A DNA stretch of 52,145 nucleotides from Clostridia bacterium (GCA_017545905.1 JAFWXL010000033.1:1-52145); one strand, 5' to 3'. Shown: positions 25,673 to 35,555, counted from the stretch's first letter. A program made the numbers and translations. The notes: generated from the letters alone by a model not told the origin.

Positions 25673-26887
25673 ATGCGAGCCTGTGAACGATTCCTGAACT
25701 ACGTCAAGGTCCACACCACCTCCGATCCCGCCGCCTCCTGCGCGCCGAGCTCTGCGATCCAGTTTGATCTGGCGCACAAGCTTGTGGAGGAAATGACTCA
25801 GCTGGGCATGGAAAACGCACATGTCGATGAATTCGGCGTGGTCTACGGCTGGCTGCCGGCGACTGAAGGCCGCGAAAGCGAACCCGCGCTCGGCTTCATC
25901 GCGCACATGGATACCTCCCCGGATTACTCCGGCGAGAACGTGAAGCCCCAGATCATCGAAAACTATGACGGCGGCGACGTCGTGCTCGCCGGCACGGGCG
26001 ACGTGCTGAGCGTTTCGAATTTCCCCACGCTCACCACCCTTAAAGGCATGACCCTCATCACCTCCGACGGCACGACCCTGCTGGGCGCGGACGACAAGGC
26101 CGGCATCGCCGAGATCCTCACCGCCGTGGAAGCCATCGTCAGCGAAAACAAGCCGCACGGCAGGCTCTGCATCGCCTTCACGCCCGACGAGGAGATCGGC
26201 ATGGGTGTGGCACATTTTGACATCGAAAAGTTCGGCGCGAATTTTGCCTACACCGTAGACGGCGGCCAGGAGGGCGAAATCGCGTTTGAAACCTTCAATG
26301 CCGCCTCCGCCAAGGTCGAAATCACCGGCATGAGCGTGCATCCCGGCTCCTCCAAGGACACAATGATCAACGCTGCGCTGGCGGCGATGGAATTCAACGC
26401 CCTGCTGCCGGCGGGCGATACCCCGCGCCAGACCGAGGGCTACGAGGGCTTCTTCCATCTGCACGACATGAAGGGCGACGTTTCCCACGCCGAGCTGGAC
26501 TACATCGTGCGCGACCACAGCCGCCAGACCTTTGAGGTGCGCAAAGAGATCATGCGTCACGCCGCAAAGGTGTTGGGCGAGCGCTACGGCCGCGAGGTGG
26601 TGAAGCTGACCCTCACGGACACCTACTACAACATGGCCGAGAAGATCGCGCCGCACATGGAGCTGATCGAAAACGCAAAGGCCGCCGCAAAGAAGGCGGG
26701 CATGGAGCCGTTTGTCGAGCCGGTGCGCGGCGGCACGGACGGCTGCCGCCTCTCTGAAATGGGCATGCCCACGCCGAACATCTGTACCGGCGGCTTTGCC
26801 TACCACGGCAAGTTTGAGCACATCGCCATGGAGAGCATGGACCGCTGCGCGAAGATGGTCGAATACCTGATGACTGGCGAAGCATAA
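25673..26887 (+). CDS. pepT: Peptidase T (tripeptide aminopeptidase)
   Basis: A 404-residue M20B metallopeptidase that removes the N-terminal residue from tripeptides in the cytoplasm using two zinc ions. The start MRACERFLNYVKVHTTSDP is set by GGAG with 9-base spacing and by family alignment. GFIAHMDTSPD carries the first zinc His (about 78) and Asp, LLGADDKAGIAE the bridging Asp, and FTPDEEIGMG the catalytic Glu pair. FDIEKFGANFAYTVDGG and PVRGGTDGCRLSEMGMP follow. The length is normal. It is second in the AEC-pepT unit, perhaps linking peptide breakdown to export of a product. Confidence 0.95.
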   Translation: MRACERFLNYVKVHTTSDPAASCAPSSAIQFDLAHKLVEEMTQLGMENAHVDEFGVVYGWLPATEGRESEPALGFIAHMDTSPDYSGENVKPQIIENYDGGDVVLAGTGDVLSVSNFPTLTTLKGMTLITSDGTTLLGADDKAGIAEILTAVEAIVSENKPHGRLCIAFTPDEEIGMGVAHFDIEKFGANFAYTVDGGQEGEIAFETFNAASAKVEITGMSVHPGSSKDTMINAALAAMEFNALLPAGDTPRQTEGYEGFFHLHDMKGDVSHAELDYIVRDHSRQTFEVRKEIMRHAAKVLGERYGREVVKLTLTDTYYNMAEKIAPHMELIENAKAAAKKAGMEPFVEPVRGGTDGCRLSEMGMPTPNICTGGFAYHGKFEHIAMESMDRCAKMVEYLMTGEA

Positions 26888-26897
26888 GCTTAGGAGA

Positions 26898-26933
26898 AGA
26901 CGCCCGGGGATGCAATCCCTGGCGTCTTTTTTT
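26898..26933 (+). terminator. Intrinsic terminator after pepT
   Basis: Stem AGACGCC/GGCGTCT (26898-26904 with 26921-26927), extended by CGGGGAT/ATCCCTG-type pairing, is followed by seven T. It starts 11 bases after the stop. Confidence 0.92.
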
Positions 26934-27100
26934 GGAAAAATGATGTTTTCTTCGCGCTCAAAGCGCCCGAAAGCTTCTGAGATCAATTCAAAAGCGCCTC
27001 GGGCATGATCTGATTCTTTTCTGTCCGCCCTATACGCCTCTCTCATCATCAAATTTCACTGAAATGTAATATTTCCTGCATATTGCTTTCCGGCATTCTT

Positions 27101-27109
27101 TGCTATAAT
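27101..27109 (+). promoter_or_regulatory. Extended -10 promoter of the LPXTG protein gene
   Basis: TGCTATAAT: a perfect -10 (27104-27109) with the TGn extension. No good -35 lies at 16-18 bases. It is 68 bases before the start codon, with AAGGAG just upstream of the start. The rest of the 26934-27100 gap shows nothing I recognise. Confidence 0.7.
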
Positions 27110-27176
27110 TGAGCGGACGATATTGCCCTGCTGTCCGGCAGTCCGCGCATCTGACATATAAGGAGATCAGAACCTG

Positions 27177-30100
27177 ATGAAAAACACATTGTTTCGCTCT
27201 GTGATCCGCGCGCTGGCGCTGTGCCTCGTGCTGCTCGCCGTCCTGTCCGCGCAGGCGCTGGCGGCCTACAGCGGCACGCCCAAGACGCCCATGAAGATCA
27301 CGTCCTCCACCTATGCCTATTTCGGCCTGACTGAGGAAAACTGGAGCCCGTTCAACGGCTATTACGGCATCCGCAATGCCGAGGAGCTCTATGGCTTTGC
27401 CCAGCTTGTCAACGGCGGCGACCGCACCGCCAAAGCCGTGCTCCTGCAGGATATCGTGGTCAATGAAACCGTGTCCGGTTCCGGCACCAAGCATGTGTGG
27501 ACGCCCATCGGCTCCGGCGAGGATAACAGCTTCATAGGCGTCTTCGACGGCAACGGCCACACCATCAGCGGCCTGTATTACGACAATGCAAACGCCTCCT
27601 TTGTCGGCCTGTTCGGCGTCGTCGGCAAGTACCTCCAGAATGATTACGCATCCATCTCCAATGTGACGCTTGCCAATTCCTTTCTGCGCGGCATGGATCT
27701 GGTCGGCGGCATCGCGGGCCTGCTCGATGGCCGGAACGACCATATCAGCAACTGTACAATCGCCCCGAGCGTCACCCTCCGCGCCGCCACAAAGGATGAG
27801 GAGGCCTTTCTGGGCGGCATTGCCGGCGGCTACGGCTTGTCTTATCCTGGTCAGTACCCTGACCACTCGGTCAGAAACTGCGTCGTGCTCGGCTCCCTCA
27901 TCAAGGAAACCGCGGGCTGCTATGCCGGCGCGGTGGTCGGCGATTACTCCTCAGCCTCCTCTCAGATGGATTACATCGAGGTTTCAAACTGCTATTACCT
28001 CGAAGACTGCCTGAAAATCAATAACTCCCCGTATAATTACGGCAAGGGCGGCGTCTACGGCCATGCCTCTGACGACGGCTGCACCCGGCTTGCCTCCCTC
28101 TCCGCCAGTCACACCCACCTTCCCGTCAGCGTCGCTGCGACGACGGCGAACTGCACCTATCCCGGCGTCACCGCCCATTCCTTCTGCCTCATCTGCGGCG
28201 AGGTGACAAGCGGCACGAAAACCGTGATCCCCGCCGACGGCACGTCCCACGTCTACAACCCCACCAACTGCGTCACCGCGGGCGTCTGTCAGGCCTGCGG
28301 CCACAACAAGGGCAAGGACCCGGACAATCACAAGAGCGCTGAATACACCTACAAGCTCTCTTCCTCCGACCCGAAGAAGCACGATATCTTCCACAAGTGC
28401 TGCGGTGCGCTCGCCGCAAGCGCTGCGCACACGTATGTAGACTACGTCTGCACCGACTGCAAGACGCGCTGCCCGCACAACAGCTTCACAGGCGGCGTGT
28501 GCGACGACTGCGGCACCAAGGGCGATCTGTACATTTATTACGAATGGAACGCCGGACAGCTCACGCAGAAGTACGGCAGCGCCGCCGCCAAGACCTATAA
28601 CGGCGAGACGTCCCTGAGCAGCGGCTGGTACATCGTTAAAAAAGACTGGAACGTCAAGCAGCGCATCATGGTCAACGGCAATGTGCATCTCATCCTCGCC
28701 GACGGCGTGCATCTGAATGCGGAATACGGCATTTCGCTCTATCCGGAGAAATCGCTGCACATCTATGCCCAGTCCACGTCTCTCTCGACGGCGGGCAAGC
28801 TGACCGCCATAGGCGACTACGTGCATAACGCCGGCATCGGCGGCTCCACTCTTGTGACGTCTGGTCAGAAGGAATACGCCCTCGACCCGAGCGCCGGCAA
28901 TCTCACCATCCACGGCGGCGTCATCTCTGCCACGGGCTCTTCAGCCTCCGCAGGCATCGGCGGTGTAGACCCCAACGGTGTGGGCGGCAACGTCGTCATC
29001 TTCGGCGGCCATGTGACGGCGAAAGGCGGCGATAATGGCGCCGGTATCGGCAACGGCGGCGGCTACTACGACCTCAGAGCCGGCTGGCTCACCGTCCGCG
29101 GCGGCACCGTCAGGGCGGAGGGCACAAAAAGCGGCACCGGCATTGGCAGCGCGAGTACCCACGGACGCGGCGCTGACGTCCGCATCACGGGCGGCAGCGT
29201 CTTAGCCATCGCCGGATTCGATCCAGAAGCCGGTTATACCCTGCAGCCCATCGGCGGCGGCAAGGACAGGCTTACCAGTGGCACCCTCAAGAACGCGGAT
29301 AACGGCGACAACCTCTCCCTGTACACCCTCGTCCTCGACACCGCGGCGGATTCCGCGCAGGTGAATGCCATCTCCGGCACGGCGGCGGCCTCCTACGGCG
29401 TCAGCGACGTGTATGCGCAGGGCGGCAAGCTCTATTTCTACCTGCCCAAGGAGACGGACATCGCCTCCGCCGTCAGCACCGTCACCGCGGACGGCAAAAC
29501 CTATTACTACAACGAAACAAACGAAAGCGGCGAGCATCTGTATACCCTGCACGTCCACAGCTGGGGCTATGCCGCCGGCGACAGCGACGGCGACGGCACG
29601 AACGACACCATCACCGCCACCTGCTCGTCGAGCAAGGGAGAGTGCCCCTCGGGCCGCTGCAGCGTGACGCTTTCCGCCCCCGCAGACCTCACCTACGACG
29701 GCTCCTCCAGGGACGCCGTCCTCACCTATGACAGCTGGGCCTTCGGCGAAGAGAACAAGCCCGAAATCACCTACAACGGCGTCTCCCGCACGGACGTGAC
29801 CGGCAGCCCCGTCACCGCCTCCATCTCCCTGGGCGGCGAGACCGTCACCCTCTCCTACACCCTTGCAAAGGCCCCCATCGCCTCCGTCACGCTGGATGTG
29901 ACGGCCCCCGTCGCCGGCGCAGCCCCGCAGGCGAGCATCACAGGCCTCACGGGCTGCAGCGGCGCCATCGTCTGGACGCCTTCCCCCGAGACCTTCGATT
30001 ACAACACCGCATACGCCGCTTCCGTGACCCTCGTCCCGGACGGCAACCACTTCTTCCCCGCCGCGCCCGACGCGGCGGGCTGGACGGGCGCGCTCAGCGC

Positions 30101-32162
30101 GGACGGCAGCGCGGTCTATACCCGCTCCTTCACCACCGCCCTGCGCAAAATCGTCTCCGTCACGCCGCCCGCTCTGGCAGCGTTCGGCGCTTACCACGCA
30201 GACGCCGCCTCCGCGATCGCGGCACTCCCGCAGACGATCACCGTCGCCCTGGAAGCAGGCGGCAGCGGTTCTCTTCCCCTCACATGGGCAGCAGAGGGCG
30301 CGTATGATCCCACCCCCTCCGCATCCAACACTTTCCACTGGACGGCGGCCAACACAGCCTATGATGAAAACGACTGTGTGCTCACCGGCACATGCGTCAT
30401 CGCCAATGCGGCGCCCATCCCCGTCGTCAACGGGGCGAACGACGCCTCGCGCACCTACGACGGCCAGCCCTTTGACGTGAGCGCCCTCTTCACCTTCGGC
30501 GAACACGCCGGCACGCCTGCCTATGCGCTCGTCGCCGGCGACACGGCCTACGCCTCGCTTCAGGAGAACAAGCTCACCATCATGAAGGCCGGCGAGTTCA
30601 GCATTCAGATGACCACCGCCGCCCATGGCGCGTACGGCGAGGGCGCTCCGGTCGTCGCCAGGCTCACGGTCGGCAAGGGCACGCCCGTCACCCAGAGCGA
30701 CGTGCCCACAGGCTTCACCGCATGGTACAGCCAGACGCTGGCCGACGTGAACCTCAACGCCACGGCGCATCCGCTGGGCACGTGGTCCTGGGCGGACGAT
30801 ACGCTCAGCGTCGGCAACGCCGGAGCCTCGGGCAACGCGTTCCCCGTCGTCTTCATGCCTCATGACGACGGCCTCTGGAACACGGTGACCGGCCTCACGG
30901 CGAGCATTTCCGTCTCCAGCGCGGACACGGGCCTTGCCGTCTCCCCGCAGGACGCTGCGCATATCTACGGCGACACCTTCTCCGTCACCGTCGCGGTCAC
31001 GGCCCAGCAGCCGGACCTGCGCATCCGCGGTCTGCTCGGCAGCCGCTCCATCCCCGCTCCCGGCTCGGTCAGCATCGAGCACGGCGGCAATCGCTGGCAG
31101 CAGAGCGCCACAAACGGCGACACGCTCACCTTCCCGTTTGACACCGTCGCGGAGGGCTTCCTCCCCGGCGGCTACACCCTCCCGGTCACCTATACCACCG
31201 ACGGCAACATGAACGCCCAGACGGCTGAGCTGCGCTTCTCCGTCGCCTATCTCACCGAGGATGAAAACGGCAATCCCATCCCGGACGCCGTGCCCGGCGC
31301 TCCCTCCTCCGGGGAATGGTATCGTGAAGCGCCCGCACTCACCGCGCCCAACGGCTATCAGGTTTCCACGGGCAACGGCCCGGACGCCTCCTGGGGCGAC
31401 AACACGGCGCTGACCCCTGTCGAGGGCGAAAACGAGTACACCTATTATCTCAAAAACGAGGATGGGCAGATCGCCGAAAAGAAGATTCCCCTCAAGGTGG
31501 ACCTCACCGCGCCCGCCGTCTCCGAAACCACCGTCACCGCGACCGATGCCACAGCGGAAATCACCGTCAGCGCAGAAGATGCGCATGCCGGCGTCGCGTC
31601 CATCGTGCTGACGGCCCCCGACAGCAGCGTGTCCATCACCGACAACGGCGGCGGCTCCTTCTCCCTGTCGGGCCTCACCCCCGGAAAAGAGCACACCTTC
31701 ACCCTCACCGTCAAGGACAACGCGGGCAATCAGACCACCCTCCCCGTCACCGTCCTCGCCTCGCCTGCTGTGCGCATCACTGCGCCGCTGGCGCCCACCT
31801 CCGTTTCCGCCGTCTCCGGCCAGAGCGTGGTGCTCAGCGTCACCGCAGAGAACGCATCCGCCTTCAAGTGGTATCGCAGCACGGACGACGGCGCGACCTT
31901 CGCACCCATCAAGGATGCGAACGCACCGGATCTGAACCCCGGCGCATTGGAGCTTTCCCACAGCGGCCATCAGTTCTTCTGCCGGGTCTATGGACACAGC
32001 GGAGTCCTCTTTGCGGACAGCCCCGTCTTCACCCTCACCGTCAAAGAGCCGGTGCTCCTCCCTGAGACCGGCGACCAAAGCGTCCTCCTGCTGTGGATGC
32101 TGCTCCTCGCCGTCTCCCTCTGCGCGCTTCCCCTCTTGCCCAGGCGCACAAAAGACGCGTAA
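27177..32162 (+). CDS. Giant LPXTG-anchored surface protein with GLUG-like, carbohydrate-binding-like and Ig-like parts
   Basis: A 1661-residue secreted, cell-wall-anchored protein. The signal peptide is residues 1-30 (RALALCLVLLAVLSAQALA). Residues about 55-280 are GLUG-like beta-helix repeats (FIGVFDGNGHTISGLYYDN, LVGGIAGLLDG). About 320-450 is Cys/His-rich with CxxC knuckles (CLICGE, CQACGH, CTDCKT, CDDCGT). About 455-690 has repeated GG-hV-A-G-GAGIG units as in carbohydrate-binding beta-helix domains. About 830-1600 is a series of MBG/Ig-like beta-sandwich segments. The C-terminus LPETG (1628-1632), a hydrophobic helix and RRTKDA form a sortase signal. Such proteins usually bind host or plant glycans. 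No catalytic domain was recognised. It is a single-gene unit with its own promoter and terminator; ligand unknown. Confidence 0.85.
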   Translation: MKNTLFRSVIRALALCLVLLAVLSAQALAAYSGTPKTPMKITSSTYAYFGLTEENWSPFNGYYGIRNAEELYGFAQLVNGGDRTAKAVLLQDIVVNETVSGSGTKHVWTPIGSGEDNSFIGVFDGNGHTISGLYYDNANASFVGLFGVVGKYLQNDYASISNVTLANSFLRGMDLVGGIAGLLDGRNDHISNCTIAPSVTLRAATKDEEAFLGGIAGGYGLSYPGQYPDHSVRNCVVLGSLIKETAGCYAGAVVGDYSSASSQMDYIEVSNCYYLEDCLKINNSPYNYGKGGVYGHASDDGCTRLASLSASHTHLPVSVAATTANCTYPGVTAHSFCLICGEVTSGTKTVIPADGTSHVYNPTNCVTAGVCQACGHNKGKDPDNHKSAEYTYKLSSSDPKKHDIFHKCCGALAASAAHTYVDYVCTDCKTRCPHNSFTGGVCDDCGTKGDLYIYYEWNAGQLTQKYGSAAAKTYNGETSLSSGWYIVKKDWNVKQRIMVNGNVHLILADGVHLNAEYGISLYPEKSLHIYAQSTSLSTAGKLTAIGDYVHNAGIGGSTLVTSGQKEYALDPSAGNLTIHGGVISATGSSASAGIGGVDPNGVGGNVVIFGGHVTAKGGDNGAGIGNGGGYYDLRAGWLTVRGGTVRAEGTKSGTGIGSASTHGRGADVRITGGSVLAIAGFDPEAGYTLQPIGGGKDRLTSGTLKNADNGDNLSLYTLVLDTAADSAQVNAISGTAAASYGVSDVYAQGGKLYFYLPKETDIASAVSTVTADGKTYYYNETNESGEHLYTLHVHSWGYAAGDSDGDGTNDTITATCSSSKGECPSGRCSVTLSAPADLTYDGSSRDAVLTYDSWAFGEENKPEITYNGVSRTDVTGSPVTASISLGGETVTLSYTLAKAPIASVTLDVTAPVAGAAPQASITGLTGCSGAIVWTPSPETFDYNTAYAASVTLVPDGNHFFPAAPDAAGWTGALSADGSAVYTRSFTTALRKIVSVTPPALAAFGAYHADAASAIAALPQTITVALEAGGSGSLPLTWAAEGAYDPTPSASNTFHWTAANTAYDENDCVLTGTCVIANAAPIPVVNGANDASRTYDGQPFDVSALFTFGEHAGTPAYALVAGDTAYASLQENKLTIMKAGEFSIQMTTAAHGAYGEGAPVVARLTVGKGTPVTQSDVPTGFTAWYSQTLADVNLNATAHPLGTWSWADDTLSVGNAGASGNAFPVVFMPHDDGLWNTVTGLTASISVSSADTGLAVSPQDAAHIYGDTFSVTVAVTAQQPDLRIRGLLGSRSIPAPGSVSIEHGGNRWQQSATNGDTLTFPFDTVAEGFLPGGYTLPVTYTTDGNMNAQTAELRFSVAYLTEDENGNPIPDAVPGAPSSGEWYREAPALTAPNGYQVSTGNGPDASWGDNTALTPVEGENEYTYYLKNEDGQIAEKKIPLKVDLTAPAVSETTVTATDATAEITVSAEDAHAGVASIVLTAPDSSVSITDNGGGSFSLSGLTPGKEHTFTLTVKDNAGNQTTLPVTVLASPAVRITAPLAPTSVSAVSGQSVVLSVTAENASAFKWYRSTDDGATFAPIKDANAPDLNPGALELSHSGHQFFCRVYGHSGVLFADSPVFTLTVKEPVLLPETGDQSVLLLWMLLLAVSLCALPLLPRRTKDA

Positions 32163-32251
32163 TCCCCTCTCACGCAAACAGACTCCGTCATAGCATCGGG
32201 AGGCTCAGAGCTATGATAGAGGGACTGTCAGACTAAACGCAAAAGAGAATG

Positions 32252-32292
32252 AAAAAGATGCGAGAAGGACTTGCCTGCTCGCATCTTTTTTT
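32252..32292. terminator. Bidirectional terminator between convergent genes
   Basis: Stem GATGCGAG/CTCGCATC (32257-32264 with 32278-32285) has T7 on the plus side and T5 on the minus side. It can end both the LPXTG protein transcript and the yqeC operon. The 133 bases beyond it up to yqeC (32293-32425) hold nothing recognisable. Confidence 0.85.
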
Positions 32293-32425
32293 ATTGCAGT
32301 TTCATACCGCCAGATAAAAACACCCATGAAAGAAAATACCTCAAAAGAGCGGAAATGCGCTGTACCCCATTGGTCAGACAGTATGTGAATAACAAGCGGG
32401 ATACAGTTCAGAAAGGCTTGGGGGA

Positions 32426-33175
32426 TTATTGCGCAAAGCTTGTCAGCACAGTCTTTGTGTGTCCGCGCTTTTCCAGCTCGCGCATCACCGCTTCGCCGTT
32501 GCGCATGCGCGCATCATCGTCGCACTTATTGAGCACGATGTGGAATTCGCGCATGCCGACGTCTTTTCGCGTGCCTCTTTCAGAGAGCAGGATCTCTGCC
32601 ATATCCGCCGCCGTCAGCACATGATCCATGCCGCAGCCCAGCAGCGCCGCGACGTACTGCGGCCTGTGGCAGACCGCTCCGACTGCGCCGCCGAGCACCT
32701 CAGCGCCCATCACGCCGATGACAATATCGCTCTGCGGCAGGATCACCGGCTCATGCTCCGCCGGCACTTTGCAGGCAAGCCTGTGCGCGCCGTCCGCCTC
32801 GATGAGAACCGCGTCCGCCTCCTGCAGCAATTCATTCATCAGGCTGTCCTGCGGCGCGCGGAATTTGCCGTTTTCCGTGCGCTCGCCGCATGCCGCATAT
32901 CCGCCCGCTGCCCAGCAGGCACGGCAATCCTCCATGCTGCCGCAGACATGCGCCGGGCAGGCCATACGCGTGGTCGTCATGATCACCGTGCGCGCGCCAC
33001 GCGCGGCAAAGCACTGCGCCAGATATTCCAGCAGCGTTGATTTACCGCCGCCGCCCACCAGCGAAATCACATGGCGTTTTCCGTCGAAGAACGGAAAATA
33101 ATCCTCCGGCGCGCCGCATTGCAAGGCGTCCCCGCTGCGCCAGCGCGCCGTCGGTTCGATCATCTGTGTCTTCAT
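32426..33175 (-). CDS. yqeC: YqeC, selenium-dependent hydroxylase accessory protein
   Basis: A 249-residue P-loop protein of the YqeC family, which genome surveys associate with selenium-dependent molybdenum hydroxylases, probably in cofactor or selenium insertion. VISLVGGGGKSTLLEYLA is the Gly-rich P-loop, VIMTTTRM follows, VLIEADGAHRLACKVPAEHEPVI is the family's best-conserved stretch, and IGVMGAEVLGG and HIVLNKCDDD come later. The start overlaps the flavodoxin gene by ATGA, with GAGGAG upstream, so it is the last gene of the FecCD operon. No hydroxylase, selD or molybdopterin gene is in the window. The family call is firm; the exact biochemistry is not known. Confidence 0.85.
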   Translation of the reverse strand: MKTQMIEPTARWRSGDALQCGAPEDYFPFFDGKRHVISLVGGGGKSTLLEYLAQCFAARGARTVIMTTTRMACPAHVCGSMEDCRACWAAGGYAACGERTENGKFRAPQDSLMNELLQEADAVLIEADGAHRLACKVPAEHEPVILPQSDIVIGVMGAEVLGGAVGAVCHRPQYVAALLGCGMDHVLTAADMAEILLSERGTRKDVGMREFHIVLNKCDDDARMRNGEAVMRELEKRGHTKTVLTSFAQ

Positions 33176-33732
33176 GTCTGCTCCTCATTCAGCCACTTGG
33201 CCAGCGCAATCACGTCCGCCACAGCTTTTTCATCCTGATCCGCCGGAATCTCGTCGGTATTGGGCGAGCAGACCCAGTGCTCTGCAAAGCCCTTTGCATT
33301 CAGCATGCGGCACAGCGCGCGCACATGATGCAGCGCCATATCCGCATTGCCCTTGCCGCCTGCGGTCAGGATCACCGCCGCCTTCTTTTCGCGCAGCTCA
33401 AGCGGCCGATTGAGAAAGAACTTCGCCGCATGCCACGGCTGCAGGCGGCTCATCAGGCTGAGCATCTGCCCGGGCAGCGTGCCGTAATAGACGGGCGAGG
33501 CGATGACGACATTGTCAAAATCGTCGTCGTAAATCGTCTGCATGCCGTCACGCACGGCGCACTTTGCCGTCGTCCAGCAGCTGCGGCAGTCCACGCACGG
33601 CGCAATGCCCGAGCGGAAGGCAGAAATCTCGATCACTTCTCCCGAAAGCTTTGTCCTGAGCGTTTCAATCAGCGCTGCGGTATTGCCCTGCGGGCGCGGG
33701 GAGCCGTTGAGAATCAGCGTCTTTCTGGCCAT
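33172..33732 (-). CDS. Flavodoxin-family NAD(P)H-dependent FMN reductase-like protein
   Basis: A 186-residue flavodoxin-fold protein. The start is MARKTLILNGSPRPQGNTA (AAGGAG, 6-base spacing). NGSPRPQGNT is the FMN phosphate loop. CVDCRSCWTTAKCAVRDGM is the Cys-rich segment typical of the iron-sulfur flavoprotein/azoreductase-like branch, possibly binding an Fe-S cluster or metal, and SPVYYGTLPGQM contacts FMN. It lies 20 bases after the substrate-binding gene and overlaps yqeC by 4 bases. In a metal or chelate uptake operon it may reduce the imported metal or cofactor; this role is inferred from position only. Confidence 0.8.
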   Translation of the reverse strand: MARKTLILNGSPRPQGNTAALIETLRTKLSGEVIEISAFRSGIAPCVDCRSCWTTAKCAVRDGMQTIYDDDFDNVVIASPVYYGTLPGQMLSLMSRLQPWHAAKFFLNRPLELREKKAAVILTAGGKGNADMALHHVRALCRMLNAKGFAEHWVCSPNTDEIPADQDEKAVADVIALAKWLNEEQT

Positions 33733-33752
33733 GGTTTCTCCTTGCGTATCCA

Positions 33753-34793
33753 TCAGTTCATCCTGCCGATTGAATTTTTCACCAGCACGTCGTATGCTTC
33801 GCGCGTCAGTTCGCTGTGATAAAACAGCGCAAAGTGCCGCGCCGTCTCTTCATACATATCCCAGTCCGCCTCATCCGGATAGAGCACCTTGCCCGTCCAC
33901 AGCATGCCCAGAAGGCGCTGCACGCCCGGCGGGAAGCCCATCCAGTTGTACGGGCCAACGGGCACCTCGTAATATGTATTCTGCGCGACTGCGCTGACCG
34001 CCTGCCACAGCGGATCATTCTGCGCTGTTTCAAACGCAGAGGACTGCGAGAAGAGGATCACATCAGGATCCCATGCAAGGATCTGCTCCATATCCACCTC
34101 GTTGCCCGTGCCCTTGGAAGAGGGTGATTCCAGCACAGCCACGTTGTCGGATAGCATATCGATCACCGCGCTGTGATAGGAATCCTTCGCAATCACGCCA
34201 AGGCCCTCCACGCCTACAACGTAGAGCAGGCGCTTCTTTTCCACGCGATCCGCAAGCGACTTCACGCGCGCATATGCGTCAGCGCAGTAATCGCTGAGCA
34301 CCTTCGCCTCCTGCTCCATGCCCAGCAGCTCGCCAAGGCGTGCATAGGTCTTGTCCAGACTGTCGATGTACGCGCTGATATGCACAAACGGCAGCCCCGT
34401 CTGCGCCTGCAGTTCATTCAGATCCTCGACGATATCGCCGCGCGGCTCACCCACGTCGATAACCGCCTGCGGCGCAGCGGCGATGAGTTCTTCCAGATTC
34501 ACATTGCCCTTGCCGCCGTAGATCTGGCCGATCACCGGCAGATCGTATTTTTCGGTATCGATATACGGTCTGGACGCGTCGTCCCATGCGCTGCACAGGC
34601 CCACGAGCTTCTCCGGCGCAATGGCGAACACGGCGATCTGACCCAGCGGGCCGGTGACCACGACGCGCTCAATCGCTTCATCGAGCACGATCTCGCGGCC
34701 AGCGTCGTCCACAAACACGCGTTCATCCGCGCAGCCCAGTGCGGCAAGAAGCATCAGCAGCAGCGCAATCAGACAGGTTATCCGTTTCTTCAT
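33753..34793 (-). CDS. Metal/chelate-type ABC substrate-binding protein (FecB/BtuF fold)
   Basis: A 346-residue exported binding protein, class III (two lobes joined by a long helix). The signal peptide MKKRITCLIALLLMLLAALGC ends in a near-lipobox (ALGC), so it is probably a lipoprotein. The mature start VFVDDAGREIVLDEAIERVVV is the family opening. Then come NLEELIAAAPQAVIDVGEP, ILAWDPDVILFS and the C-terminal ...YNWMGFPPGVQRLLGMLW typical of ligand-contact regions. Family members bind ferric siderophores, heme, cobalamin or molybdate/tungstate. It is the fourth gene of the operon, after a methyltransferase, 39 bases downstream. The ligand is unassigned; the yqeC neighbour makes an oxyanion such as molybdate worth testing. 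Confidence 0.88.
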   Translation of the reverse strand: MKKRITCLIALLLMLLAALGCADERVFVDDAGREIVLDEAIERVVVTGPLGQIAVFAIAPEKLVGLCSAWDDASRPYIDTEKYDLPVIGQIYGGKGNVNLEELIAAAPQAVIDVGEPRGDIVEDLNELQAQTGLPFVHISAYIDSLDKTYARLGELLGMEQEAKVLSDYCADAYARVKSLADRVEKKRLLYVVGVEGLGVIAKDSYHSAVIDMLSDNVAVLESPSSKGTGNEVDMEQILAWDPDVILFSQSSAFETAQNDPLWQAVSAVAQNTYYEVPVGPYNWMGFPPGVQRLLGMLWTGKVLYPDEADWDMYEETARHFALFYHSELTREAYDVLVKNSIGRMN

Positions 34794-34832
34794 GAATTCA
34801 GCACTCCTTTTTCCAGTCGGTTCGTTTTTGAT

Positions 34833-35555
34833 TCATTTACGGAAAATCCGCGCCGGCTGCGGAATATCCTTCACTTGAAGATGCACCATGCCCGCCCGCC
34901 GCATATGCGGCAGATACAGCGGGTAAGGCTGATCGCCGGTATGGATCAGCTTACTCATGAGGAATTCATCGGTGATCAGCGCCGGATCATCCCGGCTGTA
35001 AAGCGCATAAAAGCGCCGCGCCTCATCAATGCTCTCAAACGGCTGGCCCATGTCCAGCTCAAATTCCGCAGCGTCATAGGGAATGCCCAGCTGATCCAGC
35101 GTGCGCCGCGCATCACGGTAGCCGCTGTAGCGCACGGGATGCGCGCCGACGGAAAAGCGATGCAGGTCGTAATCGCGCGAAATATAGAACACATCGCCCG
35201 TGCAGCAGGCCGCCGCCATGGACAAGGCTTCGCGCATCTGCGCAAAGAAGCAGAAGATCATCGCGTCGTAGGGCGTTTCGGGCACATGCGTCCTTGCATC
35301 CGCCAGACACGCGTCAACGCGCGCATCGCCTGCTGACGACAGCTGAAAAAGCGCCTCTTCGCTGATATCCAGCGCCGTGACGGCATAGCCCTGCCGCGCC
35401 AGCTCGCTTGCCAGCGCGCCCACGCCGCAGCCGGCGTCGCATACGCGCGCGCCCGGCTGAAGACAGGGCGTGATCTGCCCGGCAAGCGTTTGGACCGCGC
35501 TGCCATGCGCATACGCGCGTGCAAGCCACGCCGCCGATTCCCTCGTCCAGATCAT
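34833..35555 (-). CDS. Class I SAM-dependent methyltransferase in the ABC operon
   Basis: A 240-residue Rossmann-fold methyltransferase. Motif I is ARVCDAGCGVGALASELA (SAM loop), motif II is VTALDISEEAL, and YDAMIFCFFAQMREAL is the post-motif region. The C-terminal part (SGYRDARRTLDQLGIPYD onward) is not recognised and probably sets substrate choice. Its start overlaps the ATPase gene by 4 bases, so it is translated with the transporter, which is not usual for plain siderophore or B12 importers. A role in modifying the imported ligand or a metallophore is an inference from location. No radical-SAM or synthase gene for a ligand is present. Confidence 0.82.
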   Translation of the reverse strand: MIWTRESAAWLARAYAHGSAVQTLAGQITPCLQPGARVCDAGCGVGALASELARQGYAVTALDISEEALFQLSSAGDARVDACLADARTHVPETPYDAMIFCFFAQMREALSMAAACCTGDVFYISRDYDLHRFSVGAHPVRYSGYRDARRTLDQLGIPYDAAEFELDMGQPFESIDEARRFYALYSRDDPALITDEFLMSKLIHTGDQPYPLYLPHMRRAGMVHLQVKDIPQPARIFRK

